Shown here piece by piece: positions 52,478-61,228 of a stretch of 64,000 bases of DNA (the first letter of the stretch is position 1; each line of letters begins with the position of its first letter). Position numbers and translations under genes: made by a program. The DNA lies in contig NZ_JBPODT010000003.1 in assembly GCF_051390635.1 (NCBI RefSeq), positions 62,001 through 126,000 of the forward strand. The letters are read 5' to 3'. Source of the DNA: Microbaculum sp051390635 (GTDB lineage Bacteria; Pseudomonadota; Alphaproteobacteria; Rhizobiales; Tepidamorphaceae). The notes under the pieces were generated by a model. It did not search any database. It was not told where the DNA came from and was given only the letters and a program-made list of their open reading frames with translations.

Positions 52478-53849
52478 CGCTCGAGCCCGTCGTCTGCGCG
52501 TTCCTGGCGGACGGCTTCGTCGACGCGTCCGCCTTCGGGGCGGGTGGCGCGCCGGCGCCGCGTTCGTTCACCTTCAGGCCGTCGCCGGCTTCGGTGATGC
52601 GGGTGACGACGATCTTGTCGCCGCCGGCGATCGCGCCGCGGATCAGCACGTCGGCATCGTCGTAGCCGACGATCTCGACGGTGCGCCCGGCCAGCCGGCC
52701 GTTCTCTATGACATAGACCCGGTCGGTGCCGTAGACGGCGGTCGCCGGCACGCTGACGACGTTTTCGTAGACCCGGTCGTCGAGCAGGATCTCGACGAAG
52801 GCGCCCGGCCGCAGCGGCGCCTGGCCCTGAGCAGGCTCGATCCTGGCATAGACGTCGACACCGCCGCGCTGGGCGGCGATCTCGGGGGCGACCCGCACGA
52901 TCCGCGCCTTGTAGAGCTGCGGCGCGCCGCCGACGTACCAGCGCACCTCGACGGCCCGGTCGAGCAGGCCTTCTTCCAGGAGGCGTCCGTACTGGGAGTC
53001 GGTGAGGGCGAAGCGCACGTCGAAGCGGTTGCGGTCGTAGAGGACGGCGACGACGTCGTTGACGTTGAGCAGCTTGCCGACCTCGGCGGCGACGGTGCCG
53101 ACATAGGCGTCGAACGGCGCCTTCAGCGTGACGTCGGCGAGATTGCGCTCGGACTGCCGCAGCTTCCATTCGAGCCGTTCGATCTGGGCCTTGAGCTGCT
53201 GAATCTGCGCCTTCTGGATTTCGAGCGTCGCCTGGCCGGACTCCACCACCCCGCGGTTCTGCAGAACCGTCATCCTCCGGCTGTCGAGAGCCTGCTGCGA
53301 CATCGACCCCTTTTGCGAAAGGGTCTGCGCGCGTTCCAGGTCGCGCTCGGCGATCTCGAGCTGTTCCCGGGCCCGCCCGAGCGCCATCGTCTCCAGGCCG
53401 AGGCGCGCCTGGGCCTCGTCGAGCTTGGCGCGGGCCTCGTCGAGATTGGCGGTCGCCTCGACGACGGCGCCGCGATAATTGAACGAGTCGATCTCCACCA
53501 GCGGGTCGCCGGCATGGACCGAGCCGCCCTCGCGCAGGCCGTCGCCCACCGAGACGACCTCGCCGGCGACCAGCGCGCGCAGCGCCACCTGGCGGCCGGC
53601 GACGATGGTGCCGTAGGCGGTGATGCGTGGCCGATGAGCGGTGGGTTCGGCGGCCAGCGTCTCGACGGTCCAGGCCCGTTCCGCCGCCGGACGCTGCGGC
53701 ACCTCCGGCCGGGACGACGTCAGGTACTCGAAGCCCGCGAACGCGGCCGCCAGCAGGGCGAGCGGCACGGCGGCCTTGACGGCGAGGCCGGCGACGCGGC
53801 CGAGCGTCCAGGCGGGTTTCAGTCCCAGGTGTCGATCAGGCGGCTTCAA
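52470..53849 (-). CDS. RND efflux periplasmic adaptor (membrane fusion protein)
   Basis: Links the RND permease to an outer-membrane channel. From a TTG at 53849 (CGGAG 9 bases upstream) the protein has 459 residues. It has an N-terminal membrane anchor (about residues 17-35), beta-barrel and lipoyl parts (ITAYGTIVAGRQVALRA, VSVGDGLREGGSVHAGDPLV), a long alpha-hairpin coiled coil (about 130-240), then barrel domains. The C-terminus is Lys/Ala/Thr-rich. No ATG opens this frame near the anchor; an in-frame extension far upstream does not look like the family. Confidence 0.88.
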   Translation of the reverse strand: MKPPDRHLGLKPAWTLGRVAGLAVKAAVPLALLAAAFAGFEYLTSSRPEVPQRPAAERAWTVETLAAEPTAHRPRITAYGTIVAGRQVALRALVAGEVVSVGDGLREGGSVHAGDPLVEIDSFNYRGAVVEATANLDEARAKLDEAQARLGLETMALGRAREQLEIAERDLERAQTLSQKGSMSQQALDSRRMTVLQNRGVVESGQATLEIQKAQIQQLKAQIERLEWKLRQSERNLADVTLKAPFDAYVGTVAAEVGKLLNVNDVVAVLYDRNRFDVRFALTDSQYGRLLEEGLLDRAVEVRWYVGGAPQLYKARIVRVAPEIAAQRGGVDVYARIEPAQGQAPLRPGAFVEILLDDRVYENVVSVPATAVYGTDRVYVIENGRLAGRTVEIVGYDDADVLIRGAIAGGDKIVVTRITEAGDGLKVNERGAGAPPAPKADASTKPSARNAQTTGSSDG

Positions 53850-54006
53850 CGTTCGTATCTCCGGACCGTTTGGGTCTCCGGACCGTGCGGTTCCCCCGGA
53901 CCTGCGGGTCTTCGGACCGTGCAGAGTCGGTCGCCGCCCCCGCGAAACCGACGCAACGCCTTCCAATAGGCAGGCCCACCCGTCATATACCGGAAGATCA
54001 AGCGGT

Positions 54007-54034
54007 TTGACGAGGATATCTTTGTCGCTAATTA
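54007..54034 (+). promoter_or_regulatory. Sigma-70 type promoter for argE
   Basis: TTGACG (54007-54012), 16-base spacer, TAATTA (54029-54034). The inferred start near 54041 leaves a short leader before the TTG start. Confidence 0.5.
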
Positions 54035-54074
54035 TCCCAGTTTCGTTACACACCGATTGGGACGGGACAAGCAA

Positions 54075-55244
54075 TTGACAGGTCAGATCTACGCTCCGCA
54101 GGAGATGATTTCGCGTCTCGTCGCCTTCGATACGACGAGTGAGAACTCCAATCTGGAGCTCATCACCTTCGTTCGCGACTATCTCGCCGGCCATGGCGTC
54201 GAGTCGACGCTGGTGCCCAGCGAGGAGGGCGACAAGGCAAGCCTGTTCGCCACCATCGGCCCGAAGGATGCCGCCGGCGTGGCCCTGTCCGGCCATACCG
54301 ACTGCGTCCCGGTGACCGGCCAGCCGTGGTCCACCGATCCGTTCGCCGTGGTCGAGAAGAACGGCCGCCTCTACGGGCGCGGAACCTGCGACATGAAGGG
54401 GTTCGTGGCGATCGCGCTGGCGATGGTGCCGGCGTTCCTGGAAAAGCCGCTCAGGACCCCGATCCATCTCGCCCTGTCCTACGACGAGGAGACCGCCTGC
54501 ACCGGCGTCAGGCCGATGATCGCGGAGCTCGGCGAGCGCCTGCCGATGCCGCGCGCCTGCATCGTCGGCGAGCCGACCCGCATGGGCGTTGTCGACGCCC
54601 ACAAGACGATCACCGACTACGTCACCGTCGTCACCGGCCACGAGGCGCATTCGTCGCTGATCGACAAGGGCGCCAACGCGATCCTCGCCGCCGGCGAACT
54701 GCTCTGCGAACTTGCCCGCATGCGCGACGACATGATCGCCATGGGCGATCCGACCGGCCGCTTCACCCCGGCCTACACGACGGTCCACACCGGCCTGATC
54801 AGCGGCGGCACGGCGCACAACATCGTGCCGCTGAAGTGCCGTTTCGAGTGGGAGGTGCGTTCGCTGCCGGACTTCGATCCGGATACGCTGAAGCGCCGCC
54901 TGCAGACATTCGGCGAGCAGCACGTTCTGCCGAAGCTACGCGCGATCGCGCCGACCACCGGTATCGAGACGACGAAGACGGTCGACGTGATCGGCCTCGC
55001 GCCGGATCCCGGCTCTCCCGCCGAGACGCTGGCGATGCGGCTCGCCGGCAGCAACAAGACGCAGACCGTCTCCTACGCGACCGAGGCCGGGCTGTTCCAG
55101 GAACACGGGGTCCCGAGCATCGTCTGCGGCCCCGGCGACATCGCCCAGGCACACCAGCCCGACGAGTATATCGAGATCTCGCAGGTCGAGGACTGCGTCG
55201 GCTTCATGCAGCGTCTGGCGGAGGCGGCCCGCACTGGAATCTAG
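54075..55244 (+). CDS. argE: Acetylornithine deacetylase
   Basis: M20-family zinc enzyme that converts N-acetylornithine to ornithine. Motifs: SGHTDCVPVTGQ and LYGRGTCDMKGFVA (metal ligands), SYDEETACTGVRPMI (catalytic Glu), and the C-terminal GPGDIAQAHQPDEYIEISQ typical of ArgE. From the TTG at 54075 it has 389 residues; a TTG at 54057 and an ATG at 54105 are alternatives. The 54075 start has GGGA 7 bases upstream and gives the family N-terminus. Arginine genes argF and argD lie 1-3 kb away on the other strand. Confidence 0.93.
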   Translation: MTGQIYAPQEMISRLVAFDTTSENSNLELITFVRDYLAGHGVESTLVPSEEGDKASLFATIGPKDAAGVALSGHTDCVPVTGQPWSTDPFAVVEKNGRLYGRGTCDMKGFVAIALAMVPAFLEKPLRTPIHLALSYDEETACTGVRPMIAELGERLPMPRACIVGEPTRMGVVDAHKTITDYVTVVTGHEAHSSLIDKGANAILAAGELLCELARMRDDMIAMGDPTGRFTPAYTTVHTGLISGGTAHNIVPLKCRFEWEVRSLPDFDPDTLKRRLQTFGEQHVLPKLRAIAPTTGIETTKTVDVIGLAPDPGSPAETLAMRLAGSNKTQTVSYATEAGLFQEHGVPSIVCGPGDIAQAHQPDEYIEISQVEDCVGFMQRLAEAARTGI

Positions 55245-55287
55245 ATACCCGGCTCTGATAGTCGGGCGCGGTTTGCCCGGCGCGTGG

Positions 55288-56280
55288 TCAGTCGTCCAGG
55301 GTCGCCGGATCGACGTGGTAGCGCGAGGAGCAGAACTCGCAGGTCACGACGATCTCGCCGTCCTCGACCATGTCCGCCCGGTCTTCCGGCGGAAAACCCT
55401 TCAGCATCTCGGTGATGCGGCTTTGCGAGCAGCGGCAGCGTTCCAGGATGTCGGTGGGATCGAACACCCGCACGCCGCGCTCGTGGTAGAGCCGGACCAG
55501 CAGCTTGCCGGCCGAGATCGACGGGTCGATCAGCTCGTGGTCCTCGACCGTTTCCAGGATCAGCCGCGCCTCGGTCCACTCGTCGGCTTCCTCGAGGTCG
55601 GGAAGGTCCGCGCCTTCGGGGGGGTCGCCCGGGGGCAGGTCCGGCGCGCGCCGCGGTCCGGCGGCGGGCAGGTGCTGGACGATGATGCCGCCGACGCGCC
55701 AGTGGTAGGCCCGGTCCGTGCCGCCGCGAAACGCCCGCGCCGCGGCGAGCCGCACCGTGGTCGGGATCTGCTCGGACTGGCGGAAGTAGATGTGGGCGGC
55801 CTCTTCCAGCGAGCCGCCTTCGAGCGGCACCACGCCCTGATAGCGGTTGGTGTGCGGGCCGGCGTCGATGGTCATGGCCAGGTGGCCGCTGCCCAGCAGC
55901 GCGCCGATCGTCTCGCCGTCGGTGGCTTCGTTTTTCGAGGTCGCCGCGACCCGCTCCGCGTCGAAGGTCGCACAGGCGCGGATCTTGTCCGGCATCTCGA
56001 AGTCCACGACCATCAGGCCGACCGGGCCGTCCGTCTGCGTCTGCAGGATGAAGCGCCCCTCGACCTTCAGCGAGGAGCCGAGCAGCACCGTCAGCGCGAT
56101 CGCCTCGGCGAGCAGCGCGGAGACCGGTTCGGGATAGGCGTGCCGGGCCAGGATCGTGTCGATCGCCGGGCCGAGCCGCACCACCCGTCCGCGCACGTCG
56201 AGGCCCTCGACGGCGAACGGAACGACGAAATCGTCGGCCGCGGTATCGAGAACGGCCTCGGCCGGTGCGGCAGTGGACAT
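55288..56280 (-). CDS. hslO: Redox-regulated chaperone Hsp33
   Basis: Cytoplasmic holdase activated by oxidation of zinc-bound cysteines. The 330-residue product has the Hsp33 core (ILARHAYPEPVSALLAEAIAL, GHLAMTIDAGPHTNRYQGVV) and a C-terminal zinc site made of CRC (about residue 287) and CEFC (about residue 316), matching CxC...CxxC. The ATG shares one base with the argF stop (TGATG), so it is translated from the arg mRNA. Confidence 0.95.
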   Translation of the reverse strand: MSTAAPAEAVLDTAADDFVVPFAVEGLDVRGRVVRLGPAIDTILARHAYPEPVSALLAEAIALTVLLGSSLKVEGRFILQTQTDGPVGLMVVDFEMPDKIRACATFDAERVAATSKNEATDGETIGALLGSGHLAMTIDAGPHTNRYQGVVPLEGGSLEEAAHIYFRQSEQIPTTVRLAAARAFRGGTDRAYHWRVGGIIVQHLPAAGPRRAPDLPPGDPPEGADLPDLEEADEWTEARLILETVEDHELIDPSISAGKLLVRLYHERGVRVFDPTDILERCRCSQSRITEMLKGFPPEDRADMVEDGEIVVTCEFCSSRYHVDPATLDD

Positions 56281-57206
56281 CACGCTCCGAAGCACCACGC
56301 CAGGATGCCCTTCTGGGCATGCAGTCGGTTTTCCGCCTCGTCGAAGACGACGGACTGGGGTCCGTCCATGACGGAATCCGTCACTTCCTCGCCGCGATGG
56401 GCCGGCAGGCAGTGCATGAAGATCGCCTCCGGCGCGGCCGCCGCCATCAGGGCGTCGTTGACCTGATAGGGCTTGAGCAGGTTGTGGCGGCGTTCGCGCT
56501 CGCTGTCGCCCATCGACACCCAGGTGTCGGTGACCACGCAATCGGCGCCGTCGACGGCCTCGAACGGATCGTCGAAGACGGAGACGGCGGCGTCGTTGCG
56601 GCGGCTCCAGTCGAGCAGCTCGGCCTTCGGCTTGAGCCCGTCTGGGCTTGCGATCTTCAGCGAGAAATCGAAGCGCGCGGCGGCGTGAATCCACGAGGCG
56701 GTGACGTTGTTGGAGTCGCCCGTCCAGGCGACGGTGCGTCCGGCGATCGGCCCGCGGTGCTCCTCGAAGGTGAGCACGTCCGCCATCACCTGGCAGGGAT
56801 GGGTCAGCCGTGTCAGCCCGTTGATGACGGGTATCGACGCGTTCTCGGCCAGTTCCAGCATCGCCTTGTGATCGAGGATGCGGATCATGATGGCGTCGAC
56901 GAAGCGCGACAGCACCCGGGCGGTGTCGGCGATTGTCTCGCCCCGGCCGAGCTGCATCTCGCTTCCCGTCAGGAACAGCGTCTCGCCGCCGAGCTGGCGC
57001 ATGGCGACGTCGAACGACACGCGAGTGCGTGTCGACGGCTTGTCGAAGATCATCGCCAGGGTCTTGCCCGTGAGCATGGGCTGACGGCCGTCGTTGTCGG
57101 CCTTCATCTGGCGGCTGTGATCGATGATCCGGCGCAGGTCCGGCGCGGAAACCTCGGTCAGGTCGACGAAATGTCTGGGCGTTGCGGATCCGGGCACGGC
57201 GTTCAT
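56280..57206 (-). CDS. argF: Ornithine carbamoyltransferase
   Basis: Makes citrulline from ornithine and carbamoyl phosphate. The 308-residue protein has the carbamoyl phosphate loop KPSTRTRVSFDVA, THPCQVMADVLT, the ornithine-loop region DTWVSMGDSERE and the HCLPAHRGEEV motif. Its start overlaps the argD stop by four bases, and its end abuts hslO. Cytoplasmic trimer by family. Confidence 0.97.
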   Translation of the reverse strand: MNAVPGSATPRHFVDLTEVSAPDLRRIIDHSRQMKADNDGRQPMLTGKTLAMIFDKPSTRTRVSFDVAMRQLGGETLFLTGSEMQLGRGETIADTARVLSRFVDAIMIRILDHKAMLELAENASIPVINGLTRLTHPCQVMADVLTFEEHRGPIAGRTVAWTGDSNNVTASWIHAAARFDFSLKIASPDGLKPKAELLDWSRRNDAAVSVFDDPFEAVDGADCVVTDTWVSMGDSERERRHNLLKPYQVNDALMAAAAPEAIFMHCLPAHRGEEVTDSVMDGPQSVVFDEAENRLHAQKGILAWCFGA

Positions 57207-58402
57207 TGTCCGGCCTCCACGGTTTCGAGGTTGTCCGACACCGCACGACATGCCGCCTCGATCCGGTCGAGGGCAAGATCGATATCGACGTTCTCGATGG
57301 TCAGCGGCGGCACGAGCCGCGCGACGTTGTCGCCGGCGCCGACGCTGAGCACATGCTGGTCGCGCAGCGCCGACAGAACGGCGCTGTTCGGGGCCTTGCA
57401 CTTGATGCCGAGCATCAGGCCTTCGCCGCGGATCTCCTCGATCACACCCGGACAGGTGTCCTGGATGCGGGCGAGACCTTGCCGGAAGCGCAGGCCGGCG
57501 TCGCGGACATGCTGGAGGAAGCCTGGCGCCAGGACGATATCGAGCACCGCGTTGCCGACGGCCATGGCGAGCGGATTGCCGCCGAAGGTCGTGCCGTGCA
57601 CGCCGTGCACCATGCCCTTGACCGCCTCGTTGGTGGCCAGGCACGCGCCCATCGGGAAGCCGCCGCCGATCCCCTTGGCGATCCCCATGATATCGGGCGC
57701 GACGCCCGACCATTCATAGGCGAACAGCTTGCCGGTGCGCCCGACGCCCGACTGCACCTCGTCGTAGATCAGCAGCAGGCCGTTTTCGTCGCACAGCTCG
57801 CGCAGGCCCCGCAGGAAGGCGTTCGGGGCGACGCGGATGCCGCCCTCGCCCTGCACCGGCTCGATCAGGATGCCGGCCGTCTGCGGTCCGATCGCGGCCT
57901 TGACCGCGTCGAGGTCGCCGAAGGGCACCTGGTCGAAGCCGTCGACCTTCGGACCGAAGCCCTCGAGGTACTTCTCCTGGCCGCCGGCGGCGATCGTCGC
58001 CAGCGTGCGGCCGTGGAAGGCACCCTCGAAGGTGATCAGCCGATAGCGCTCCGGCGCGCCGTTGGCATAGTGATAGCGCCGCGCTGTCTTGATCGCCGTC
58101 TCCAGCGCCTCGGCGCCGGAATTGGTGAAGAAGCTCACGTCCGCGAAGGTCGCCTCCGCCAGGCGTTCCCCCAGTCGGTCCTGTTCCGGGATGCGGTACA
58201 GGTTCGAAACGTGCCACAGGCGCTTGGCCTGCTCGGCGAGGGTTTCGACGAGATGCGGGTGACTGTGGCCGACCGAATTGACGGCGATACCGCTGGCGAA
58301 GTCGAGATATTCCTCGCCGTCCGCGGTATACAGCCGAATGCCTTCGCCCCGCTCGAAAGCGAGGTCGGCCCGCGCGAAGGTGGGGTACAGCGCAGACGTC
58401 AC
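57203..58402 (-). CDS. argD: Acetylornithine aminotransferase
   Basis: PLP-dependent class III aminotransferase of arginine synthesis (also succinyl-diaminopimelate aminotransferase activity in many bacteria, which would connect with DapD and DapE). The 399-residue protein shows FFTNSGAEALETAIKTARRY, the ITFEGAFHGRT stretch, LIYDEVQSGVGRTG and the PLP lysine in GIAKGIGGGFPMGA. The start is GTG at 58402 with AGGA 9 bases upstream. First gene of argD-argF-hslO. Confidence 0.95.
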   Translation of the reverse strand: MTSALYPTFARADLAFERGEGIRLYTADGEEYLDFASGIAVNSVGHSHPHLVETLAEQAKRLWHVSNLYRIPEQDRLGERLAEATFADVSFFTNSGAEALETAIKTARRYHYANGAPERYRLITFEGAFHGRTLATIAAGGQEKYLEGFGPKVDGFDQVPFGDLDAVKAAIGPQTAGILIEPVQGEGGIRVAPNAFLRGLRELCDENGLLLIYDEVQSGVGRTGKLFAYEWSGVAPDIMGIAKGIGGGFPMGACLATNEAVKGMVHGVHGTTFGGNPLAMAVGNAVLDIVLAPGFLQHVRDAGLRFRQGLARIQDTCPGVIEEIRGEGLMLGIKCKAPNSAVLSALRDQHVLSVGAGDNVARLVPPLTIENVDIDLALDRIEAACRAVSDNLETVEAGQ

Positions 58403-58432
58403 GGCTAGAAATCCTGTCCAGAAACGAAAGAT

Positions 58433-58450
58433 GCCGCCTGCGCAGGCGGC
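58433..58450 (-). promoter_or_regulatory. Perfect 18-base palindrome in the argD leader
   Basis: GCCGCCTGCGCAGGCGGC lies just downstream of the predicted argD transcription start. As RNA it would form a hairpin at the 5' end followed by ATCTTTCGTTTC; as DNA it could be an operator. Confidence 0.6.
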
Positions 58451-58459
58451 ACTGTCACG

Positions 58460-58487
58460 ATTTTAGGGCCCGCGCCAGCGATGTCAA
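58460..58487 (-). promoter_or_regulatory. Strong sigma-70 type promoter for argD-argF-hslO
   Basis: Minus-strand TTGACA (58482-58487), 16-base spacer, TAAAAT (58460-58465). The -35 overlaps the stop codon of the upstream hydrolase gene. The start is expected near 58453. Confidence 0.65.
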
Positions 58488-59308
58488 TTGCGGCCTAGGA
58501 CCGGGTCAGCCCCTGCCTCGACGGCTCTCATCGCCTCCCGCATGGCGTCGACGAAGGCCGGCTGATCGTAGAGATCGTTGTGGCCGGCCCCGGATATGGT
58601 CGCGTCAAAGACCAGCCGTTTGGCCGCCGTGCGCAATGGCGCGGATCGTTCGGCCGGCACCACGGTGTCGGTCTCGGCGGTGATGATGGCGGTTGGAATA
58701 TCGATATCGCGAAGATAGGTGGCCGTGTCGATGCGGTTGCGCAGCAGCAGCCTGACCGGCGCCCACGGGTAGTGATGGCTCGCGAGCGCCGTCAGGCTGT
58801 CGAAGGGGGTCACCAGGATGAGGCCGCGCAGCGGGCGCTCGGCGGCGAGATGGGCGGCGACCCCGGCGCCGATCGAGAAGCCGACCGCGACGACGCCCGT
58901 CGGCTCCTTCAGTCCGTCGAACACCGCGACGGCGTCGCTCAGCAGTTTCTTCGCGCTCGGGCGTCCGCCGCTCGGCGGATAGCCGCGATAATAGACGGCC
59001 ATCACCTCGTTGGCCGGATACAGCCAGTGCAGCGTCTGCGCGACCGCCGCGGCGTTCCAGGCATTGCCGCCGAAGCCGAGGACAAGCGGACGCGGACCGT
59101 CGGGCTTGCGCGCCGCGATCCGCACGACGGCGACGTCGATGCCGTCCGCCATTCGCGTCGTCGTCATCTCGCCGCCGTCCGGCAGCACGTCGGGCGCGCC
59201 GCCGGCGAGGCTTGTCGGGAACAGGAGGGACGTCTGCGCAAAATAGGTGACCGCGACGAGCGCGGCGTAGCCGACGGCGAGCCAGGCGGCGATTTTCACG
59301 AACAACAT
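58484..59308 (-). CDS. Membrane-anchored alpha/beta hydrolase (BEM46/YfhR-like)
   Basis: A 274-residue serine hydrolase with an N-terminal membrane anchor (about residues 5-22) and the catalytic region probably in the periplasm. Nucleophile elbow GFSIGAG (about residue 147), then ITAETDTVVPAERS holding the acid and SGAGHNDLYD the histidine. This arrangement is typical of the BEM46/YfhR branch. Substrate unknown. It lies upstream of argD on the same strand, but the strong argD promoter at its end suggests separate control. Confidence 0.88.
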   Translation of the reverse strand: MLFVKIAAWLAVGYAALVAVTYFAQTSLLFPTSLAGGAPDVLPDGGEMTTTRMADGIDVAVVRIAARKPDGPRPLVLGFGGNAWNAAAVAQTLHWLYPANEVMAVYYRGYPPSGGRPSAKKLLSDAVAVFDGLKEPTGVVAVGFSIGAGVAAHLAAERPLRGLILVTPFDSLTALASHHYPWAPVRLLLRNRIDTATYLRDIDIPTAIITAETDTVVPAERSAPLRTAAKRLVFDATISGAGHNDLYDQPAFVDAMREAMRAVEAGADPVLGRN

Positions 59309-59386
59309 ATGCCATTTTCTCCCGGATCCCGACGCCGGCGCAATGGCGCGCGATCCACGGATAGTCGGCTCAGGTGTTGCATTCGC

Positions 59387-59573
59387 GACTCACTTGCGCG
59401 CCTTCCTGGGGAAATCGTTGAGGAAAGGTTTATGCGGGGTTTACGGCGAGTCCGCCGGTATTGTAGCTTGCACTCATTGAGTACGACATTTCGTGCGGCG
59501 GACCAGTCTAGTCACCCAGATTTAGTGGGAAAGTCGGATCGCAAGTAGGCGATTCCGGTGAGGACTCGGAGTC
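59387..59573. promoter_or_regulatory. Cluster of five GANTC (CcrM) sites upstream of gcrA
   Basis: GANTC occurs at 59387, 59448, 59551, 59563 and 59569; the last three lie within 23 bases, 29-51 bases before the gcrA start. About one site would be expected by chance in this 190-base stretch. The rest of the 293-base gap between 59309 and 59601 has no gene. GcrA is known in Caulobacter to act at methylated GANTC sites. Confidence 0.65.
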
Positions 59574-59601
59574 TGTCCGCAACCCAAGCATGGAGCGGCG
59601 G

Positions 59602-60120
59602 ATGTCTTGGACTGATGAACGTGTCGAGCTCCTGAAGAAGCTCTGGACCGATGGACTGAGTGCCAGTCAGATCGCGGCCGAGCTCGGTGGAGTGACACGC
59701 AATGCGGTGATCGGCAAGGTGCACCGGCTGGGACTGTCCGGCCGCACCAAGACCTCGCGGCCTTCGGCGCCGCGGGTGCGCAAGGTGCGTCGCCCGTCGA
59801 TGCCGCCGCGCCCCACCACACGGGTCATCGGCAACACTGCCTTGAAGCTGAACGTGGTCGAAGAGCAGCAGCTCGACGCCGAAGTGGTGCCGATGCGCGT
59901 GCTCGCGCCGGTCGAGGAATTGTTCATTCCGCCCGAGGAACGGGCCACGATCCTGCAGCTGAACGAGCACACCTGCAAATGGCCGATCGGCGATCCGGGC
60001 CAGGAGGACTTCTACTTCTGCGGCCGGCGTTCGGGCAGCGGCGTGCCCTATTGCGAGCATCACTGCCGCGTCGCCTATCAGCCGGCCAACGACAGGCGCC
60101 GGACGAAGTCGGCGGGCTAG
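59602..60120 (+). CDS. gcrA: Cell cycle regulator GcrA
   Basis: Sigma-70 cofactor that activates cell-cycle promoters carrying CcrM-methylated GANTC sites in alphaproteobacteria. The 172-residue protein has the N-terminal helix-turn-helix MSWTDERVELLKKLWTDGLS and TRNAVIGKVHRLGLSGR (to residue 51), a basic Pro-rich linker, and the conserved C-terminal Cys/His region CKWPIGDPG, FYFCGR and PYCEHHCRVAY that contacts sigma-70. The ATG at 59602 has GGAG 6 bases upstream. Confidence 0.96.
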   Translation: MSWTDERVELLKKLWTDGLSASQIAAELGGVTRNAVIGKVHRLGLSGRTKTSRPSAPRVRKVRRPSMPPRPTTRVIGNTALKLNVVEEQQLDAEVVPMRVLAPVEELFIPPEERATILQLNEHTCKWPIGDPGQEDFYFCGRRSGSGVPYCEHHCRVAYQPANDRRRTKSAG

Positions 60121-60132
60121 GGGCTTTCACGT

Positions 60133-61167
60133 CTACACCGTCCTGGCCGGCCAGGTGTCGCTGAGGCGATAGCCGTTCGGCCAGGGGTCTCCCGGGTCCA
60201 GCATGTGCTGATGCGTCCCGGTGATCCACGCCCGTCCCGAAATCTCAGGAACGATCGCCGGATGTTCGCCTACCGTGGTGTCGGCGACGATCCTGCCGAT
60301 GAAGCGGGAGTCGATGATCGATTCCGCGATCAAGGTGTCGCCCGCCGCCATGAGGCCGCGCGCGCGCAGCAGCGCCATGCGCGCCGAAACCGCGGTGCCG
60401 GTCGGCGAGCGGTCGATCTTGCCGGGCTGGATCGCGACGGCGTGCCGCGAGACGGTGGCGCCTCCCTCGGTGCGCAGCGATCCCGCGATCAGGCAGAACG
60501 AGAGATGCGCCCAGTCCGGGTTTTCCGGATGACGGAAGCCGAGCTGCTGGTTGGCGGCATCGGTGATGGCGATGCCGGCGGCGGCCAGGTCGCGCGCTTC
60601 CGATGCCTCGATCGTGAATCCGAGCGCGTCGGCGTCGACGACGACGAAGCTGTCGCCGCCATAGGCCGTGTCGACGTTCAGCGTTCCCAGCCCCTCGACC
60701 TCTAGCGGCGTCGACAGCCGCTCGGCGAACGCGGGCACGTTGCGGACGACGATCCGCTCCGCCTTGCCGTTCCTGCAGTCGGCGGTGATCTCGATGAGCC
60801 CGCCGGGCGCCTCCAGCGTCATCGTCGTGGTCGGCTCGCGCATGGCGACGATGCCGGTTTCGAGCAGCACGGTCGCCACGCAGATGGCATTGGAACCGGA
60901 CATGGGCGGCGTGTCCTCGGGCTCCATGATGATGAAGCCCATCGCCGCGCGCGCGTCCTTTGCCGGCACCAGCAGGTTCACATGACGGAACACCCCGCCG
61001 CGCGGCTCGTTGAGCAGGAAGCGGCGCAGCCCCTGGTCGCGGGCGATCCACCGCGACTGTTGCCACAGGGTATCGCCCGGCGGCGGCGCCACGCCGCCGA
61101 CGATGACGTCGCCGACCTCGCCCTCGGCATGGCAGCTGACGACGTGAACGACCTTGCTCGCGCGCAT
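60133..61167 (-). CDS. Proline racemase superfamily protein with Ser90/Thr256 (possible hydroxyproline dehydratase)
   Basis: A 344-residue member of the proline racemase / 4-hydroxyproline epimerase / trans-3-hydroxyproline dehydratase superfamily. Two-domain fold with GGDSFVVVDA and DRSPTGTAVSARMALL. Racemases use a Cys in MCGH and another in DRSPCGT. Here the first is Ser90 (PPMSGSN) and the second Thr256 (DRSPTGT). Loss of both cysteines argues against racemase activity; the Thr is characteristic of the dehydratase branch. No proline catabolism genes are adjacent. It lies 61 bases after phoB on the same strand. Confidence 0.85.
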   Translation of the reverse strand: MRASKVVHVVSCHAEGEVGDVIVGGVAPPPGDTLWQQSRWIARDQGLRRFLLNEPRGGVFRHVNLLVPAKDARAAMGFIIMEPEDTPPMSGSNAICVATVLLETGIVAMREPTTTMTLEAPGGLIEITADCRNGKAERIVVRNVPAFAERLSTPLEVEGLGTLNVDTAYGGDSFVVVDADALGFTIEASEARDLAAAGIAITDAANQQLGFRHPENPDWAHLSFCLIAGSLRTEGGATVSRHAVAIQPGKIDRSPTGTAVSARMALLRARGLMAAGDTLIAESIIDSRFIGRIVADTTVGEHPAIVPEISGRAWITGTHQHMLDPGDPWPNGYRLSDTWPARTV

Positions 61168-61228
61168 GGCCCCGCTCCCTTTCCGGCGTTACCCGGACAG
61201 GGAACCGCGATCGGGGCGGGCGCACAAG

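Noticed and set aside
53850..54923. Long in-frame extension of the efflux adaptor toward 54.9 kb
   Set aside because: It runs antisense through argE and the argE promoter, looks nothing like adaptors, and a TTG with a ribosome site at 53849 gives a normal N-terminus.
57207..57713. In-frame upstream extension of argF
   Set aside because: It overlaps argD out of frame; the ATG at 57206 gives the normal ArgF N-terminus and length.
59429..59443. TTTA-N7-TTTA as a CtrA binding site before gcrA
   Set aside because: Both half sites differ from TTAA; too weak to annotate as a feature.
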